Assembly (NCBI RefSeq): GCF_900289145.1
Contig: NZ_OKQO01000001.1
Location: 186,001 to 250,000 of the forward strand
Length of the DNA stretch: 64,000 nt
Origin: Neobittarella massiliensis (ex Bilen et al. 2018)
GTDB lineage: Bacteria; Bacillota; Clostridia; Oscillospirales; Ruminococcaceae
Direction of reading: 5' to 3'
The position numbers and the translations under genes were made by a program. This document shows, in pieces, positions 25,175 to 33,649 of this stretch; position 1 is the stretch's first letter; each line of letters begins with the position of its first letter. The notes beneath the pieces are model-generated. The model had not been told where the DNA came from, made no database searches, and worked only from the letters and a program-made list of their open reading frames with translations.

Positions 25175-25215
25175 AGCGCCGCGGGCGGGACCTACCGCCC
25201 GGCCGGCGCTTTTTT
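25175..25215 (+). terminator. Intrinsic terminator after Crp/Fnr gene
   Basis: The stem begins AGCGCCG (25175-25181) and closes with CGGCGCT (25204-25210), GC-rich inside, followed by TTTTTT. Confidence 0.8.
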
Positions 25216-25340
25216 ACTGTCTGCAGATGGATCGTCGGCGGTCTGTTTGCAGGGGGCGGCGCATATAGATGTAGCAACTCTTGTCAAACAAAATCGAGAC
25301 GGGCGACCGATGTGGCGCGCCTGTGGGGGAGTGGTGCTAC

Positions 25341-26111
25341 GTGTTCAGCTATACCATCAAGGCAAAAAAACTGGCAGTGGGGGTGGGGTGCTTTGCGGTG
25401 GCTCTGCTGGCCTGCGCCGGCGGCTTTCGCTTTTATCAGGATCACCGGGATGCACTGCAGACCGAAGCGGTCCCGCCCGCTGCCCAGGCGCCGGTACAGA
25501 CGCCTGGGCAGCAGGCGGGCGAGCAGGCCGAGCAGCCGGCGGAAGAAGCGGCGCTGCAGGATGAGCAGGCCCAGGCCGAGGTGGCCTCACAGCAGGGGGA
25601 CGCCGTAGAGCAGACCGGCGAGCTGCAGGCGGCGGTGCAGGCCGAGTCGCAGCAGAAAGCTGAAGCGGCTGAGCAGAGCCAGGCGACCCAGCCCACCGAG
25701 GAGGCCCAGTCGGCCACCGCGAAGAAGCAGGACCAGCTGCCCCGGGAGATAGATACCCGCGCCGAGAAACTCTCGCTAAAGGGGGAGACGGCCAAGCAGC
25801 GGTCGACCTTTTTAAAGGCGGTGGGCATTGCGGTGGAGAGCGAGCCGCTGGAGGTGCTGCAGGTGCGGCTGCCCAGCGACTTTGACGAGCGCTATACCCA
25901 GTATAACGACCTGCAGAAAAAGAGCGGTATGGACCTGGCGAAGTACAAAGGAAAATCAGTCAAGCGCTACCGGTATTTAAAAAAGGCGGCGGACGGTGAG
26001 GGAGAGACCTACGTGCACCTGCTGGTGTACAAGGGGAACATTGTGGGTGGCGACATTACGCCGGCGGCCCAGGACACAGCCAGCAGCCCGCTGTTTGTGA
26101 AGAAAAAGTAA
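25341..26111 (+). CDS. DUF4830 membrane-anchored protein
   Basis: 256 residues from GTG 25341, which follows GGGGGAG at 9 nt and gives the typical DUF4830 start (MFSYTIKAKKL). A single membrane anchor lies at residues 10-30. Next is a Q/E/A-rich disordered linker of about 120 residues (about 35-155), then the DUF4830 domain near 165-245 (STFLKAVGIAVESEP, YTQYNDLQKKSGMDLAKYKG, VHLLVYKGNIVGGDI). It is exported or membrane-bound with the domain outside. The function of the family is unknown. The linker is longer than I would expect for the family. Confidence 0.8.
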   Translation: MFSYTIKAKKLAVGVGCFAVALLACAGGFRFYQDHRDALQTEAVPPAAQAPVQTPGQQAGEQAEQPAEEAALQDEQAQAEVASQQGDAVEQTGELQAAVQAESQQKAEAAEQSQATQPTEEAQSATAKKQDQLPREIDTRAEKLSLKGETAKQRSTFLKAVGIAVESEPLEVLQVRLPSDFDERYTQYNDLQKKSGMDLAKYKGKSVKRYRYLKKAADGEGETYVHLLVYKGNIVGGDITPAAQDTASSPLFVKKK

Positions 26112-26291
26112 ACTTTCCTGCCCGTTTAAGTGAGCGCCAGGTGACGGCAGCGGGCGAAAAAAGGAAAAAAGAGATGCGCTATAGTAAGCTGCAAAGCCCA
26201 CTGCCAGGCGGTTTGTGCCCGCCGGATGGCCGGTGAGATGACCGGCCGGTGGCGGCGGCTATGGCGGCGCGTTTTTGCCCGATGTGTGAAG

Positions 26292-26315
26292 GCGCCGATA
26301 AAATCGGCGCTTTTT
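26292..26315 (+). terminator. Intrinsic terminator after DUF4830 gene
   Basis: A 7-bp stem GCGCCGA / TCGGCGC with a 5-nt loop and TTTTT. It lies about 180 nt beyond the stop codon. Confidence 0.7.
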
Positions 26316-26339
26316 CGTTTGCGCGGCTGCGGTGCGTTG

Positions 26340-26348
26340 TGGTAAAAT
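26340..26348 (+). promoter_or_regulatory. Extended -10 promoter of the SHOCT membrane protein gene
   Basis: TGGTAAAAT; the same extended form stands upstream of the S41 protease gene at 33558. The leader to the start codon is about 110 nt. Confidence 0.5.
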
Positions 26349-26462
26349 AGCAGGCATGACAGCGCGCCTTGCCTGCCACCTGTGCCAGTAAAGTGGCGGC
26401 GGACAGGGCGATAGCACCCGCACCGCGGCGGGGCCAATACCATCGCTTAAGGAGAATTTGCC

Positions 26463-27347
26463 ATGACCAATCAACTCGCAGACAAGCAGCCGCTGCTTCA
26501 GAAACTATACCGGGCGCTGGGCCTGTTGGGGACGGTGTTCACCGCTGCCTACCTGTTTAGCGACCTCGTCGTTCGGGTGGCGAAATTTGGGTTTGGGCCG
26601 CTGCTCACCAGCATGCCTGACTACTACCTGCCCATGGTGCTGCTGCTGGCGGTATTTGTGCTGATGATCTTGAAACTGGACACGGCGGCGGCTGTGCTGA
26701 TCGGGGTGACGCTGGTCTACACGGCGGTGGACAACATGTTGATCGCCGGCGCCTACGGGCAGTCGTTCCAGATATTGTTACAGCTGATACTGCCCATTTT
26801 GTTTGCGCTGGCGGCGGTGTACCTGGCCGTATTTCGCGGGGCGGTGCCGGCGCTCAATACCGTGGCAGCGGTGCTGGCGGCGGTGTACGGGCTGTTCGTG
26901 TTCATCACCAGTGGGCTGCTCAACTGGCTGGGCGGCGGCTATGATATTCTGTATATCCTGTACGCCACCGCCGCCTATCTGCTGCTGCCGCTGGCGCTGG
27001 CAGTACTGCTGCTCTACGGCGCCAGCCGCGGGAGCCGCTTTTCCCGCCAGGAGATCGAGGTGCACCGGGCCGCCAAGTCGGGCCACCGGGTGGAGACCCA
27101 ACTGGGACAGCTCGAAAACCTGCGTAGTCAGGGCGTCCTCAGTGAGGAGGAGTACCGGCAAAAGAGAGAGGCGGTACTGGCCGGCAGCGGCGGCGCTGCC
27201 GGAAGCGAGGAGGCGGTGGAACCGGCACCCGCAGAAGAGGACGAGAGTTGGCTGGACGATCTGGTGACCGCCGACGGGGCCGACGAGGACCCGGAGGACG
27301 GGGAAGATATCGGCGATGACGGCGAAAACGGACCGGAAGAGAAATAA
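26463..27347 (+). CDS. Polytopic membrane protein with SHOCT domain and acidic tail
   Basis: 294 residues. About six membrane segments lie in residues 15-185. A short cytoplasmic SHOCT motif follows near 215-240 (LGQLENLRSQGVLSEEEYRQKR), then a strongly acidic C-terminal tail of about 45 residues (EDPEDGEDIGDDGE). SHOCT motifs are short oligomerisation segments found in many membrane proteins. ATG 26463 follows AAGGAGAA. No function can be assigned. It is a single gene between its own promoter and terminator. Confidence 0.75.
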   Translation: MTNQLADKQPLLQKLYRALGLLGTVFTAAYLFSDLVVRVAKFGFGPLLTSMPDYYLPMVLLLAVFVLMILKLDTAAAVLIGVTLVYTAVDNMLIAGAYGQSFQILLQLILPILFALAAVYLAVFRGAVPALNTVAAVLAAVYGLFVFITSGLLNWLGGGYDILYILYATAAYLLLPLALAVLLLYGASRGSRFSRQEIEVHRAAKSGHRVETQLGQLENLRSQGVLSEEEYRQKREAVLAGSGGAAGSEEAVEPAPAEEDESWLDDLVTADGADEDPEDGEDIGDDGENGPEEK

Positions 27348-27432
27348 TTTTGGCTGGAAAATGCAGCCAGATATGGCGCCGGGCAGCCGGGCTAGATAAA
27401 GTATAAAGGCGCGCCAGCGGCGCGTTAAAAGA

Positions 27433-27466
27433 GGCCGTGGCCCCGGTGGGGGTCATGGCTTTTTTG
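27433..27466 (+). terminator. Intrinsic terminator after SHOCT protein gene
   Basis: A stem GCCGTGGCCC with GGGGTCATGGC (wobble pairs), followed by TTTTTT at 27460-27466. Confidence 0.7.
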
Positions 27467-27611
27467 ACGGATAAATGGCTTAGCTGTGCGGTCTGCGTTG
27501 AGCAAGATATACAAAAATTGGAAAATGGCTGTTCATATATTTTTCAAAAATCTGTCACAATATGGCGGTATAATCAGCATAACAGGGCTGTACGCTTGGG
27601 GGCTTGTAAAA

Positions 27612-27658
27612 TTTTTGCACAAATACGGAATTATTTTTGCAGAATAATATTGCAAAAA
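27612..27658. promoter_or_regulatory. Three TTTTTGCA half-sites over the regulator promoter
   Basis: TTTTTGCA at 27612-27619 and 27634-27641 (direct, 22 bp apart) and its reverse complement TGCAAAAA at 27651-27658. The last two form an inverted repeat with a 9-bp gap, and the right arm overlaps the -35. This looks like an operator, possibly for the regulator encoded downstream. Confidence 0.5.
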
Positions 27659-27678
27659 TACCAAAGGCTGTGTACAAT
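27650..27678 (+). promoter_or_regulatory. Promoter of the PucR/CdaR-type regulator
   Basis: TTGCAA (27650-27655), a 17-bp spacer and TACAAT (27673-27678), about 80 nt upstream of the start. A second TATAAT further upstream (27569-27574) has no matching -35. Confidence 0.65.
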
Positions 27679-27756
27679 ATAGATAATATGGACTAGCAAT
27701 ATTATCACTTCTTACAAGAACCAACTGGAATACAGGAAAAGAGAGGGTACAGTACT

Positions 27757-28842
27757 ATGTCTAACAGACTATTTCAGGGTATTATTCACCAGATGAAAGA
27801 TGTGCTCGATCGCACAATCGGCGTGATTGACGACAAGGGCAACGTCATCTCCTGCAGCGAGCTGCAGAAGATCGGCGACGTCTTTGAGGGCTGCAATCTC
27901 TCCAGTGCCAACTTGAAAGACTGCTTTGTCAAAGATACCTATACCTTTAAGCCCTTTGGCACCAACGAGAAAGGCGACTACGCCGTTTTCGTGGCCGGCA
28001 CCGACGAGATCGCCAGCCGTTATGCCGGGCTGCTGACCGTCTCTTTGACCAGCATCAAGCAGTATCACGACGAGAAGTACGACCGCAACAACTTTATCAA
28101 GAACGTCATTCTCGATAACATTTTGCCCGGCGACGTGTACGTGAAGGCCAGAGAGCTGCATTTTGGCACCGATGCACACCGCATCGTGCTGCTGGTGCGC
28201 ACCGTGGGCAAGACCGAGGTATCGGCCTACGATGTGATCGTCAATTTGTTCCCGGACAAGCAGAAAGACTTTATCTTTAACATCTCGGAGACCGATACGG
28301 TCATCGTCAAGGAGATCCACCCCGACATCGAGACCAAGGATATCGAGAAACTGGCCCGCTCGATCGTCGACACGCTGTCCAGCGAGTTCTATATCCGCTC
28401 GTTCGTGGGCATCGGCACGGTGGTCACCGGCATCAAAGATCTGGCCCGCTCGTTTAAAGAGGCCCAGGTGGCGCTGGAGGTGTCGAAGGTATTCGACGCC
28501 GAAAAGTCGATCGTCAGCTTTGACAATCTGGGTATCGCCCGTCTGATCTATCAGCTGCCCACCACCGTGTGTGAGATGTTCTTAAAAGAGGTGTTCAAGA
28601 AAGGCTCGATCGAGCTGCTGGACCAGGAGACGCTGTTTACCATCCAGCGCTTCTTTGAAAACAACCTCAATGTGTCGGAGACCTCGCGCGGGCTGTTCGT
28701 ACACCGCAACACGCTGGTGTACCGGCTGGAGAAGATCAAAAAGCTGACTGGCCTGGACCTGCGGGAGTTCGACCACGCGATCATCTTCAAGGTGGCGCTC
28801 ATGGTGAAAAAGTACCTCAACTCGAACCCTGTTAAATACTAA
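27757..28842 (+). CDS. PucR/CdaR-type transcriptional regulator
   Basis: 361 residues. The N-terminal part (1-120) has a sensor-like region (TIGVIDDKGNVISCSEL, then YAVFVAGTDEIASRYA). A central GGDEF-like degenerate domain of the CdaR type lies near 140-260. The C-terminal PucR helix-turn-helix lies near 295-350 (ETLFTIQRFFENNLNVSETSRGLFVHRNTLVYRLEKI). The family usually senses a small molecule and activates catabolic genes. Here it sits 19 nt ahead of ftsE, so it may be read through into the division genes. That placement is conserved in related clostridia as far as I recall, but the link is unexplained. Confidence 0.85.
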   Translation: MSNRLFQGIIHQMKDVLDRTIGVIDDKGNVISCSELQKIGDVFEGCNLSSANLKDCFVKDTYTFKPFGTNEKGDYAVFVAGTDEIASRYAGLLTVSLTSIKQYHDEKYDRNNFIKNVILDNILPGDVYVKARELHFGTDAHRIVLLVRTVGKTEVSAYDVIVNLFPDKQKDFIFNISETDTVIVKEIHPDIETKDIEKLARSIVDTLSSEFYIRSFVGIGTVVTGIKDLARSFKEAQVALEVSKVFDAEKSIVSFDNLGIARLIYQLPTTVCEMFLKEVFKKGSIELLDQETLFTIQRFFENNLNVSETSRGLFVHRNTLVYRLEKIKKLTGLDLREFDHAIIFKVALMVKKYLNSNPVKY

Positions 28843-28861
28843 GATCTGAGATGAGGAAATC

Positions 28862-29539
28862 ATGATTGAATTTAAAAATGTCTCAAAGGTGTACCCCAAC
28901 GGCACCTATGGGTTAAAGGATGTGAGCGTAAAGATCGAGCAGGGCGAATTCGTCTTTGTTTTGGGATCTTCGGGCGCCGGCAAATCCACCTTTCTAAAGC
29001 TCATTATGCACGAGGAGACGCCCACTTCTGGCGAGATCACCGTAAATGATTTTAAGGTGAGCTCGATGAAGCAAAAAGAGGTGCCGCTCTTGCGGCGCTC
29101 GATGGGCATCGTATTCCAGGACTTTCGGCTCATCCCCAACATGAACGTGTACGACAATGTGGCCTTTGCGCTGCGGGTAACCGGCACGCCGACGCGGGAG
29201 CTGCGCAAGCGGGTGCCGTTTGTTTTGGATCTGGTGGGGCTGGTGGACAAGGCCAAGAACATGCCCACCGAGCTCTCGGGCGGCGAACAGCAGCGGGTGG
29301 CTCTGGCCCGGGCGCTGGTCAACAAGCCGTCACTGATCATTGCCGACGAGCCCACCGGCAACATCGACCCGGAGCTGTCGATGGAGATCGTGGACATGCT
29401 CGATTCGATCAACAAGGTGGGCACCACGATCTTGATGGTCACCCACGAGCACGAGCTCATCAGGCGGTATGAGAACCGCATCATCACCATAGAAAACGGC
29501 ACCATCTTATCGGACAGGCCGGATTGGAGGTCTGTGTGA
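28862..29539 (+). CDS. ftsE: Cell-division ABC ATPase FtsE
   Basis: The ATPase partner of FtsX; the complex does not transport but drives peptidoglycan hydrolases outside the membrane. 225 residues. Walker A is GSSGAGKSTFLK near residues 37-48, the signature is ELSGGEQQRVALARAL near 138, and Walker B is SLIIADEPTGNID near 158. GATGAGG precedes the ATG. It is followed by ftsX with one base between. Confidence 0.97.
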   Translation: MIEFKNVSKVYPNGTYGLKDVSVKIEQGEFVFVLGSSGAGKSTFLKLIMHEETPTSGEITVNDFKVSSMKQKEVPLLRRSMGIVFQDFRLIPNMNVYDNVAFALRVTGTPTRELRKRVPFVLDLVGLVDKAKNMPTELSGGEQQRVALARALVNKPSLIIADEPTGNIDPELSMEIVDMLDSINKVGTTILMVTHEHELIRRYENRIITIENGTILSDRPDWRSV

Positions 29540-29540
29540 T

Positions 29541-30452
29541 ATGAACAGCAGTTTTTCCTATCTTTTTAAAAAGGGCTGCGAGAGCATATGGCTCAACAAG
29601 CTCATGAGCATTGCCTCGGTGGCGGTGCTCTCGGCATGCCTGATTTTGGTGGGCGTGGCCACTCTATTCTCAGCTAATATCGGCAAGGCGCTCGATTATG
29701 TAGAGAGCCAGAACGAAGTGGTGGTCTTCGTATACGACACCGCAACCGACGAGCAGAAGGCGGAGATCGAGAACAAGGTCAAGACCCATGACAACATCGC
29801 CTCGTACACCTACATATCCAAAGAGCAGGCGCTGGAAGAGGCGCGGGCCGGTTTTGGTGAGGACGCCAGCTTGCTGGACGGTATCGAGGAGGGCGGCAGC
29901 GGCAACCCGCTGCCCGCATCGTACCGCATCACCCTGAAAGATCTGGACAAAATGGACGATACGGTAGCGCAGTTCACGGTGACCGAAGGCGTTGAGAAGG
30001 TAAATTCCCCCCGGGCGGAGGCTGAGGCCATCGTCTCGCTGAAAAATATCGTCAGCGTTGCCGGGGTGACGCTGGTGGTGGTACTGGTGGCGGTGTCGCT
30101 GCTGATCATCGCCAACACGATACGGCTGACGGTGTTCTCGCGCCGCAAAGAGATCAACATCATGAAATACGTGGGCGCTACCAACGGCTTTATCCGCATG
30201 CCGTTTGTGATCGAGGGCATGCTCATCGGCCTGATCTCGGCCGTCATCGCCTATGTGGCGATCTACTTTGGCTACGCGACCATCATGGATGGACTGGGGC
30301 AGTTTTCTTCCCCGTTCATCACCTCGCTGGCCGACAGCTTCATCCCCTTTAAAGACATCTGGTTTTATGTGCTGGGTGGCTTTGTGGGCGGCGGCATGCT
30401 CACCGGCGTGCTGGGCAGCGTGGTCTCGATGCGCAAGCACCTGAAAGTATAA
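29541..30452 (+). CDS. ftsX: Cell-division membrane protein FtsX
   Basis: 303 residues with four membrane segments (about 22-45, 175-200, 225-250 and 270-295) and an extracellular loop of about 125 residues between the first two, which in this family contacts murein hydrolases. The two M23 enzymes just downstream are the obvious partners. The typical ending (LTGVLGSVVSMRKHL) is present. Confidence 0.96.
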   Translation: MNSSFSYLFKKGCESIWLNKLMSIASVAVLSACLILVGVATLFSANIGKALDYVESQNEVVVFVYDTATDEQKAEIENKVKTHDNIASYTYISKEQALEEARAGFGEDASLLDGIEEGGSGNPLPASYRITLKDLDKMDDTVAQFTVTEGVEKVNSPRAEAEAIVSLKNIVSVAGVTLVVVLVAVSLLIIANTIRLTVFSRRKEINIMKYVGATNGFIRMPFVIEGMLIGLISAVIAYVAIYFGYATIMDGLGQFSSPFITSLADSFIPFKDIWFYVLGGFVGGGMLTGVLGSVVSMRKHLKV

Positions 30453-30482
30453 AACTTGTTCTGGCAGTCTATATGAAGTGTG

Positions 30483-30532
30483 AAAAGACGTATGGCAACG
30501 ACGAAAAGCCCCAATTGCTGTACGTCTTTTTT
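30483..30532 (+). terminator. Intrinsic terminator between ftsX and the M23 genes
   Basis: A 10-bp stem AAAAGACGTA / TACGTCTTTT with a further imperfect inner stem, then a T run to 30532. It limits read-through from ftsEX. Confidence 0.75.
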
Positions 30533-30556
30533 GCACCGGTGAGGAGGTAGTGTACT

Positions 30557-31909
30557 GTGAACAGATCGATCAGCCGGCACAGAGGTCTGGCGCTGCTGAT
30601 AGCGGCGGCCATGCTGCTGGCCGTGCTCACCGGCAGCGTGACACCGGCGCGCGCCCAAGAAAAAGAAGAGCCCGCCGGCGACAGTATCGGCGCGCTCAAC
30701 GACAAATACAGCCAGCTGGACCAGCAGATCCAGCAGCTGCAGCAGGAGATAGACGGGCTCTCGGCCGCCAAAGGCGAGGAGGAGCAAAAGCGCGCCCAGC
30801 TGTTGGAGCAAAAACAGCTGGTGCAGGAGCAGGTGGATCTGCTGCAGGACAAGATCGAGCAGCTGAACGGACAGGTTGAGGAAAAAGAGGCTTATATAGA
30901 GCAAAAACAGCAGAGCATCGAGGAGAATGAGGAACTGTTTCGCCAGCGGCTGAGAGCGCAGTACATGTCGCCGGAGGCCAGCGGGCTCAGCGCAGTGCTG
31001 GGGGCCTCATCCTTTAGCGAAATGCTCCTGCGGGCCGACACGATGTCGCGACTGGCGGAACACGACCGGCAGCTCATCGCCACTTTGACCAAGGAAAAAG
31101 AGGACATGGAGGCCGCACAGAACGAGCTGTCGGCCAGCAAGAGCGACCTGGACGCCTCGAAGTCGCTGCTGGACCAGAAGAATGCCGTGTTGGCCGGCGA
31201 GGCGGACGCCGCCGCGTCGACCATCGATCAGCTGGGTGGGCAGCTGGCCCTCAATGCCCAGCAGCAGGTCCAGTACCGGCAGGAGCGCGACGCGGTGGAG
31301 GCCGATATCCTGGCGGCCATCCGCGAAAATGAGAACAAGCACAATAACGAAAACAGCGGCGGCCAGAGCAGCTCTTCCAGCAGCACGCCGACACCGCCGC
31401 CGGCACCGGACGGCGGGGGCAGCTCTGACGGTGGTTCGTCGGGGGGAGAGAGCTCCTCTACCCCGGCTCCTGAACCGGAGCCAGAGCCGGAACCGGAACC
31501 CGACCCGCCGGTGACCGCCTTTCAGTGGCCGGTGCCGGGCTTCTCCTACATATCGGCGCCGTACGGTTATTCGGCGATCTACGGCAATGAGTGGCACACC
31601 GGTATCGATATCGCCGGCGGCGGCATCTACGGCTCGGACATCGTGGCCGCGGCTGACGGCGAGGTCATTTCGGCCATTTACGGCAACTACGGATACGGTT
31701 ATTACCTGCTGATCTACCACGGCAACAGCCTGTACAGCCTGTATGGCCACTGCAGCAACCTGTATGTGGGCAAAGGCGCTACAGTGCGCCGCGGCCAGAC
31801 CATCGCCGCGGTCGGCTCGACCGGCAACTCCACCGGGCCGCACCTGCACTTTGAAGTGCGGGAGGGCGGCAACTACGGCAGCGATGTAAACCCCTACAAG
31901 TACCTGTGA
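30557..31909 (+). CDS. Coiled-coil murein hydrolase, peptidase M23 family (copy 1)
   Basis: 450 residues, exported. A signal peptide spans residues 1-35 (LALLIAAAMLLAVLTGSVTPARA). A long coiled coil covers about 45-265, rich in Q/E/L and with an EnvC-like middle (FRQRLRAQYMSPEASGLSA). A Ser/Gly- then Pro/Glu-rich linker spans about 265-320. The C-terminal LytM/M23 domain carries WHTGIDI, LYGHCS and GPHLHFEV, so the zinc ligands are intact and the enzyme should be active. GTG 30557 follows GGAGG. It is likely the FtsEX-controlled hydrolase or one of two. Confidence 0.92.
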   Translation: MNRSISRHRGLALLIAAAMLLAVLTGSVTPARAQEKEEPAGDSIGALNDKYSQLDQQIQQLQQEIDGLSAAKGEEEQKRAQLLEQKQLVQEQVDLLQDKIEQLNGQVEEKEAYIEQKQQSIEENEELFRQRLRAQYMSPEASGLSAVLGASSFSEMLLRADTMSRLAEHDRQLIATLTKEKEDMEAAQNELSASKSDLDASKSLLDQKNAVLAGEADAAASTIDQLGGQLALNAQQQVQYRQERDAVEADILAAIRENENKHNNENSGGQSSSSSSTPTPPPAPDGGGSSDGGSSGGESSSTPAPEPEPEPEPEPDPPVTAFQWPVPGFSYISAPYGYSAIYGNEWHTGIDIAGGGIYGSDIVAAADGEVISAIYGNYGYGYYLLIYHGNSLYSLYGHCSNLYVGKGATVRRGQTIAAVGSTGNSTGPHLHFEVREGGNYGSDVNPYKYL

Positions 31910-31924
31910 TCGAATCTATATAAG

Positions 31925-31959
31925 AGCAGGCCCTGTGTTAGCTGCAGGGCCTGCTTTTT
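31925..31959 (+). terminator. Intrinsic terminator after first M23 gene
   Basis: An 11-bp perfect stem (31925-31935 with 31945-31955), a 9-nt loop and TTTTT. Confidence 0.85.
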
Positions 31960-32089
31960 GCTGTGTGGGCAGTGTGGGCGCCGGCACCGAAGAAAGCGGC
32001 CGGCTTGCTTATTTGTGTCGCAGCTGTGAATTTTTTGTTGGAAATTCGTGTAAGATGTTACAATCTGGTTACAAATTTGGCAGAAGGTG

Positions 32090-32098
32090 TGCTATAAT
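32090..32098 (+). promoter_or_regulatory. Extended -10 promoter of second M23 gene
   Basis: TGCTATAAT, about 115 nt upstream of the chosen start; weak -35 TTACAA at 32069-32074 (18-bp spacer). Confidence 0.55.
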
Positions 32099-32214
32099 AA
32101 GTTCGGACGCTGCGAATTGCGTGCAGAGAGTACCGGCGCCCGTGGCCCCAGCTGTTTGCGCACATGGGGCTGGGCGCCTATCATAAATACCTGGTGACAG
32201 AGGGGGAACTGGTT

Positions 32215-33411
32215 TTGCTACTTAAAAAACGCGTTGTGGGCATGCTGTCGGTGATGTTGTCTGCAGCTATGGTATTCAATATTGCCGTGATGGGGACGCC
32301 CCGGGCAGAGGCCGCCAGCATCGGTGAGCTCAACAGCCAATACAGTGACCTGCAGCAGCAGATAAACGACCTGCAGGGCGACCTGGACAGCATTACCGAC
32401 GAGACTGCCCGCCAGCAGGCCGAACAGCAGCAGCTGGAGCAGCAGATGGGTATCATCCAGCAGCAGGTAGACCTGTTGCGCACCAAGATCGATACGCTCA
32501 ACGCGCAGATCGCGGAAAAAGAGCAGTACATAGAGCAAAAAGAGGCGGAGATCGCCGAGAACGAGGAACTGTTTCGCCAGCGGCTGAAAGCGCAGTACAT
32601 GTCGCCGGACGCCGACGGGCTCAGCGCGGTGCTGGGGGCTTCGACCTTTAGCGAGATGCTCATAAAGGCCGACACCATGACCCGTATCGCCGACCACGAC
32701 AAGCAGCTCATCGAGACGCTCACCCAGCAGAAAGCCGATCTGGTAGCGGCCAAAGACGAGCTGGCGGCCTCTAAGGCGGATCTGGAGTCGTCCAAATCGG
32801 AGCTGGACAGCAAAAATGCCCAGCTGGCGGGGCAGAAGTCGGTGGTAGACGCAAACATCGATCAGCTCAACCAGCAAAAGGCGATGACCGAGAGCCAGTT
32901 GGCCCAGCGCCGGGATGAGTTAAAGGTGAACCAGGCGCAGATCGAGGCGGCCATTAAGGAAAACGAGGCCAATAACGGCGGCGGCAGCGGCGGTGGTGGC
33001 TTTACCCCCAGCAGCGGCGTGTTCCAGTGGCCGGTACCCAGCTGCTCGAACATCTACGCCCCTTACGGCTACTCGGCCATTTACGGCAGTGAGTGGCACA
33101 CCGGTATCGATATATCGGGCGGCGGCATCTACGGACAAGCCATCGTGGCCGCCGATGACGGACAGGTCGTATCGGCCATCTACGGCAACTACGGCTACGG
33201 CAACTATCTGCTCGTGTACCACGGCAACGGCCTGTACACGCTGTACGGCCACTGCAGCAGCTTGGCGGTGGGCAAAGGCGAGACGGTGCGCCGCGGCCAG
33301 ACTATCGCCTATGTGGGCTCGACCGGCAACTCGACCGGCCCGCATCTGCACTTTGAGGTGCGGCAGGGCGGCAGCTACGGCAGCGATGTAAATCCGCTCA
33401 ATTACCTGTAA
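32215..33411 (+). CDS. Coiled-coil murein hydrolase, peptidase M23 family (copy 2)
   Basis: 398 residues from TTG 32215, chosen because AGGGGGA lies 7 nt upstream and the protein then begins with a classic signal peptide (MLLKKRVVGMLSVMLSAAM). The frame is open further upstream. The layout is the same as copy 1, and the coiled-coil centre is nearly identical (EENEELFRQRL against AENEELFRQRL, SAVLGASTFSEML). The linker here is only about 20 residues of glycine. The M23 zinc ligands (WHTGIDI, LYGHCS, GPHLHFEV) are present. Separate promoters and terminators allow the two copies to be expressed differently. Confidence 0.92.
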   Translation: MLLKKRVVGMLSVMLSAAMVFNIAVMGTPRAEAASIGELNSQYSDLQQQINDLQGDLDSITDETARQQAEQQQLEQQMGIIQQQVDLLRTKIDTLNAQIAEKEQYIEQKEAEIAENEELFRQRLKAQYMSPDADGLSAVLGASTFSEMLIKADTMTRIADHDKQLIETLTQQKADLVAAKDELAASKADLESSKSELDSKNAQLAGQKSVVDANIDQLNQQKAMTESQLAQRRDELKVNQAQIEAAIKENEANNGGGSGGGGFTPSSGVFQWPVPSCSNIYAPYGYSAIYGSEWHTGIDISGGGIYGQAIVAADDGQVVSAIYGNYGYGNYLLVYHGNGLYTLYGHCSSLAVGKGETVRRGQTIAYVGSTGNSTGPHLHFEVRQGGSYGSDVNPLNYL

Positions 33412-33456
33412 GACAAAGGCCCGACGGCAACACAGCATTACAGCAAAACAGGGCGC

Positions 33457-33491
33457 AAAACGGCCGCTGTCGTTACAGCCGGCCGTTTTTT
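33457..33491 (+). terminator. Intrinsic terminator after second M23 gene
   Basis: A stem AACGGCCGCTG with CAGCCGGCCGTT (one bulge) followed by TTTTTT. Confidence 0.8.
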
Positions 33492-33557
33492 GTGCCCCCG
33501 ACAAGCTGTTTAAACTGTCGAAATTTTGTTCGGGGACTATGCCGACGGGGCACAGTG

Positions 33558-33566
33558 TGGTAAAAT
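33558..33566 (+). promoter_or_regulatory. Extended -10 promoter of the S41 protease gene
   Basis: TGGTAAAAT, about 85 nt before the start. A perfect TGTCGAA (Spo0A-box sequence) lies 36 bp upstream at 33516-33522, but seven bases alone are weak evidence. Confidence 0.45.
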
Positions 33567-33649
33567 AATACTGTTCTGTGTAAAAAACGACCTGCAACGG
33601 CATATCCAGTATTTCCCCCGCGGGGGCCAGAAAGGTGAGATGACAGGTT

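Noticed and set aside
33516-33522. Spo0A box TGTCGAA before ctpA
   Set aside because: A single 7-bp match, expected by chance in a window this size; noted with the promoter but not called as a site.
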